Shown here piece by piece: positions 13,260 to 15,258 of a stretch of DNA of 15,258 nt (position 1 is its first letter; each line of letters begins with the position of its first letter). Position numbers and translations under genes: made by a program. Source of the DNA: Eggerthellaceae bacterium (lineage in GTDB: Bacteria > Actinomycetota > Coriobacteriia > Coriobacteriales > Eggerthellaceae); the NCBI GenBank assembly GCA_900753095.1, contig CAADXT010000133.1, positions 1-15,258 of the forward strand, in the 5' to 3' direction. The notes under the pieces are model-generated. The model was given only the letters and a program-made list of their open reading frames with translations, made no database searches and had not been told where the DNA came from.

Positions 13260-13270
13260 AACATGCCTCC

Positions 13271-13298
13271 TTGCATAGAACCTTTGTTCGTGTATACT
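13271..13298 (+). promoter_or_regulatory. Promoter of lexA
   Basis: -35 TTGCAT (13271-13276), a 16-bp spacer holding LexA operator 1, and -10 TATACT (13293-13298). The predicted start is near 13305, at operator 2. The -10 overlaps the divergent -10 by three bases, and the -35 overlaps the other gene's Shine-Dalgarno. Confidence 0.65.
13278..13289. promoter_or_regulatory. LexA operator 1
   Basis: GAAC-CTTT-GTTC, both half-sites perfect for the Gram-positive SOS box. It lies in the spacer of the lexA promoter and over the expected start site of the divergent gene. Confidence 0.85.
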
Positions 13299-13324
13299 GT
13301 AAATCGAACATACGTTCCTGTCAA
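13296..13324 (-). promoter_or_regulatory. Promoter of the small membrane protein
   Basis: A perfect -35 TTGACA (reverse of 13319-13324), a 17-bp spacer holding LexA operator 2, and -10 TACAGT (reverse of 13296-13301). The predicted start is near 13289, inside operator 1, leaving a leader of about 30 nt. Confidence 0.75.
13306..13317. promoter_or_regulatory. LexA operator 2
   Basis: GAAC-ATAC-GTTC, preceded by C, fits the Bacillus-type consensus CGAACRNRYGTTYC. It lies in the spacer of the divergent gene's promoter and over the expected lexA start site. Its centre is 28 bp from operator 1. Confidence 0.92.
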
Positions 13325-13333
13325 TAAAAATAC

Positions 13334-13345
13334 AAACATTTGTTC
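13334..13345. promoter_or_regulatory. LexA operator 3
   Basis: AAAC-ATTT-GTTC differs from the consensus at one base of one half-site. It lies 28 bp beyond operator 2 in the lexA leader, 14 nt before the lexA ATG. Confidence 0.7.
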
Positions 13346-13359
13346 TATTAGGAGTCGCA

Positions 13360-13995
13360 ATGTCCAAGCCCCTTACTGCACGCCAGAAAAGCGTGTATGA
13401 ATTCATCGAATCCTATATTTTGCAAAAGGGGTATGGCCCAACAGTGCGCGAAATAGCGGAGGCGGTTCACCTCTCGTCCCCTTCCACGGTTCATGTGCAC
13501 CTTAAAACCCTCGAGGAAAAGGGCTATATCGTTCGTGATCCGCTGAAATCTCGCTCTATTGCGCTCCCTAACAAGCAGCATGAGCTAGACGATGCGTTTG
13601 GCTCCGAAGGCTCAAGCGACACCCTCACTCTTCCGCTTGTGGGGAATGTTGCCGCAGGCGAGCCGATACTTGCAGAGCAAAACGTTGAAACCACCATGCA
13701 GCTTCCTACGGAAATCGTTGGAGATTCCGCATCTTTTATTTTGGCCGTGCATGGCGAGTCGATGATTGAAGCTGGAATCAACGACGGCGATTATGTTGTC
13801 GTTAAAGAGCAGCACGTAGCGCGCAACGGAGAGATTATCGTTGCGCTTATCGATGACGGGGCAACGGTCAAGCGCTTCTACAAGGAAAAAGACCATATCC
13901 GTCTTCAACCCGAGAACTCCAGCATGGAGCCTATCATCACGCGCAATTGCGCCATCGTCGGCAAAGTGGTAGCCGTGCTTCGAAAGGTCTACTAA
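13360..13995 (+). CDS. lexA: LexA repressor, SOS master regulator
   Basis: A 211-residue LexA (family usual about 200-240). The N-terminal winged helix-turn-helix includes LTARQKSVYEFIESYI and GPTVREIAEAVHLSSPSTVHVHL. The self-cleavage site is Ala99-Gly100 in NVAAGEP, with nucleophile Ser134 in HGESMIEAGI and general base Lys171 in GATVKRFY, so the protein should be RecA-sensitive. It represses DNA-damage genes until autocleavage. TAGGAG at 13349-13354 precedes the ATG. Three operators in the upstream gap indicate autorepression. It is divergent from a small membrane-protein gene and followed after 18 nt by a strong terminator. Confidence 0.98.
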   Translation: MSKPLTARQKSVYEFIESYILQKGYGPTVREIAEAVHLSSPSTVHVHLKTLEEKGYIVRDPLKSRSIALPNKQHELDDAFGSEGSSDTLTLPLVGNVAAGEPILAEQNVETTMQLPTEIVGDSASFILAVHGESMIEAGINDGDYVVVKEQHVARNGEIIVALIDDGATVKRFYKEKDHIRLQPENSSMEPIITRNCAIVGKVVAVLRKVY

Positions 13996-14013
13996 GAATA
14001 CTCTCCGTATAAC

Positions 14014-14049
14014 AAGAGGGCCCGTTGCTTATCGGCAACGGGCCCTCTT
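14014..14049. terminator. Strong bidirectional terminator between lexA and hflX
   Basis: A perfect 15-bp stem (14014-14028 with 14035-14049; core GAGGGCCCGTTGC) around the loop TTATCG. The flanks are TCTTT on + and CTCTTGTT on -. It lies between convergent lexA and hflX and can end both transcripts. Confidence 0.92.
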
Positions 14050-14079
14050 TAACGAAAACTTAGAATAGAATCGAGGATA

Positions 14080-15258
14080 CTACTTATCCTCATTAGCAAC
14101 AAACGGTTTAAGCTTTGCCGCAGCCTGGCTTCCGGCACGAACGGTCAAACGCGTTCCCGTAGCAAGATACTCTTCGTTTAAAATTGCGCAACGCTGGTGC
14201 GCCAATGAAACCAAGTCGCCACGATCAAAGGGAATCAAAAGATCCAGCACCTCTTCCTGCGAAGAAGCAACCAGGGCAATACGCGAGATCAACTCGCTGA
14301 TACCCTCCCGCGTGACCGTCGAGGTGAAGATGGCATTCGGGTAGCGTATGCTCAAAGCCTCAAGCTGTTCAGAAGTGAGCAGATCCTTTTTGTTGAAAAC
14401 CTCAATACGAGCGATTTCCTCTGCGCCAATCTGCTCCAAAACCATGTTCACCGTGTCGATCTGTCGGGCAGAGTTCGGATCTGAAGAATCAACTACATGA
14501 AGAATCAAATCGGCACCATTAATCTCGTCAAGCGTTGATTTGAAAGCCTCAACTAAAGTTGTCGGAAGCTTCTGAATGAACCCAACGGTATCGGTGAGCG
14601 TCACTTCCCTACCCTCAGGCAACGCCAGCTGACGAGTGGTTGAGTCAAGCGTTGCGAAAAGCTTGTCGTAGCTTAGAACCTCAGATCCAGTGATGGCATT
14701 AAGCAAACTCGACTTACCGGCATTGGTGTAACCCGCAAGCGAAACTTTGTAGACGCCCGATTCGTTACGGCGCTTTCGCTGCAAATCGCGCTTCTTTGAA
14801 AGCGAGGCAAGCTCACGTCTAATCGAGGTAATCCTGTTGCGAATCAGCCTACGGTCAATCTCGAGCTGGCTTTCGCCTTCGCCGAATCGCGAGCCTACGC
14901 CACCGCCCATGCGGTTGGAAGCCAAGTGGGCCCACATACCGCGCAAACGGGGGTACAAATACTGGTTTTGAGCAAGACGGACTTGCAGTCTGCCTTCTTT
15001 GCTGGTGGCGTGAAGGGCGAAGATGTCCAGAATCAATGCGGTTCGGTCGATAACCTTCACATCTTTCCCAACAGCCTTCTCTAAATTCGATTGCTGAGAC
15101 GGGGTGAGCTCGTCATCGAAGATAACAACATCAGCTGCATACGAACGGGCAAGCCCTGCTATCTCTTCGGCTTTGCCGCTGCCCACAAACGTACGAGGAT
15201 TGGGCGAATCGAGCTTCTGGGTGGTTTGCGCTACCGTGTCAGCGCCTGCCGTCCAAGC
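14080..15258 (-). CDS. hflX: GTPase HflX, 5' end outside the window
   Basis: A ribosome-associated GTPase that in other bacteria splits or rescues stalled ribosomes under stress. 392 residues are visible; the frame continues past the right edge, and the first visible residues (AWTAGADTVAQTTQKLDSPNP) match the HflX N-terminal domain, so GTG 15186 is internal rather than the start. Next come VGSGKAEEIAGLA, the glycine-rich SNRMGGGVGSRFGEGESQLE linker that contacts the ribosome, and a coiled coil (IDRRLIRNRITSIRRELASL). The GTPase motifs are GYTNAGKSS (G1), DTVGF (G3) and NKKD (G4). The C-terminal region is of normal length. hflX close to lexA also occurs in mycobacteria, supporting an actinobacterial origin. 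The gene ends 30 nt from the shared terminator. Confidence 0.96.
   Translation of the reverse strand, partial: AWTAGADTVAQTTQKLDSPNPRTFVGSGKAEEIAGLARSYAADVVIFDDELTPSQQSNLEKAVGKDVKVIDRTALILDIFALHATSKEGRLQVRLAQNQYLYPRLRGMWAHLASNRMGGGVGSRFGEGESQLEIDRRLIRNRITSIRRELASLSKKRDLQRKRRNESGVYKVSLAGYTNAGKSSLLNAITGSEVLSYDKLFATLDSTTRQLALPEGREVTLTDTVGFIQKLPTTLVEAFKSTLDEINGADLILHVVDSSDPNSARQIDTVNMVLEQIGAEEIARIEVFNKKDLLTSEQLEALSIRYPNAIFTSTVTREGISELISRIALVASSQEEVLDLLIPFDRGDLVSLAHQRCAILNEEYLATGTRLTVRAGSQAAAKLKPFVANEDK

Noticed and set aside
13260..13406. Extension of the small membrane protein by 49 in-frame codons
   Set aside because: It would translate the operators, promoters and lexA start; the strong AAGGAGG decides for ATG 13259.
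1..15258. CRISPR arrays, insertion sequences, tRNA or rRNA genes, phage attachment sites
   Set aside because: No regular spaced repeats, transposase-like frames, cloverleaf or rRNA-like sequence were seen on reading both strands.

Overview
The window looks like chromosomal DNA of an anaerobic actinobacterium, most likely class Coriobacteriia (Eggerthellaceae-like). The reasons are a moderately high GC content, short intergenic gaps, ferredoxin-dependent 2-oxoacid metabolism, a menaquinone prenyltransferase, Gram-positive type LexA operators (GAAC-N4-GTTC), and the gene order nrdR / small membrane protein / lexA / hflX, which resembles mycobacteria and corynebacteria. The lineage is an inference. 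No mobile element, CRISPR array, tRNA or rRNA was seen.

Region 1 (1-8376, all +): a tightly packed nine-gene run, probably one operon whose start lies left of the window. Order: the 3' end of a VanW-family gene, a phenylacetate-CoA ligase (PaaK-1), a tandem-ACT protein, a D-Ala-D-Ala carboxypeptidase, a zinc-ribbon/FHA protein, IorA and IorB (indolepyruvate:ferredoxin oxidoreductase), a second tandem-ACT protein and a second PaaK. It ends in a strong intrinsic terminator. IorAB and the ligases connect aromatic 2-oxoacids, arylacetyl-CoA and free arylacetates, either for amino-acid oxidation or, in reverse, for arylacetate assimilation. The ACT proteins are plausible aromatic amino-acid sensors. 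Cell-wall and signalling genes are interleaved with this pathway.

Region 2 (8377-11400): a GluQ-like glutamyl-tRNA synthetase homologue (+), a convergent MenA-like prenyltransferase (-), and two unrelated-looking hotdog thioesterases (one +, one -) that face each other across a bidirectional terminator. The menA neighbourhood makes both thioesterases candidates for the DHNA-CoA hydrolase step of menaquinone synthesis. About 470 bases between 11401 and 11876 hold no convincing gene.

Region 3 (11870-14049): a DNA-damage and nucleotide-pool cluster. dut and nrdR (-) follow a promoter with a candidate NrdR box. Upstream is an unrecognised 108-residue protein with a C-terminal membrane helix (-), divergent from lexA (+). 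The 100-bp gap between that gene and lexA holds three LexA-type operators at exact 28-bp intervals, laid out symmetrically over two overlapping divergent promoters. By position and regulation the small protein is a candidate SOS-induced division inhibitor, analogous to DivS, ChiZ or YneA but with a different architecture. This is the most interesting part of the window.

Region 4 (14014-15258): a bidirectional terminator, then hflX (-), whose 5' end lies outside the window.
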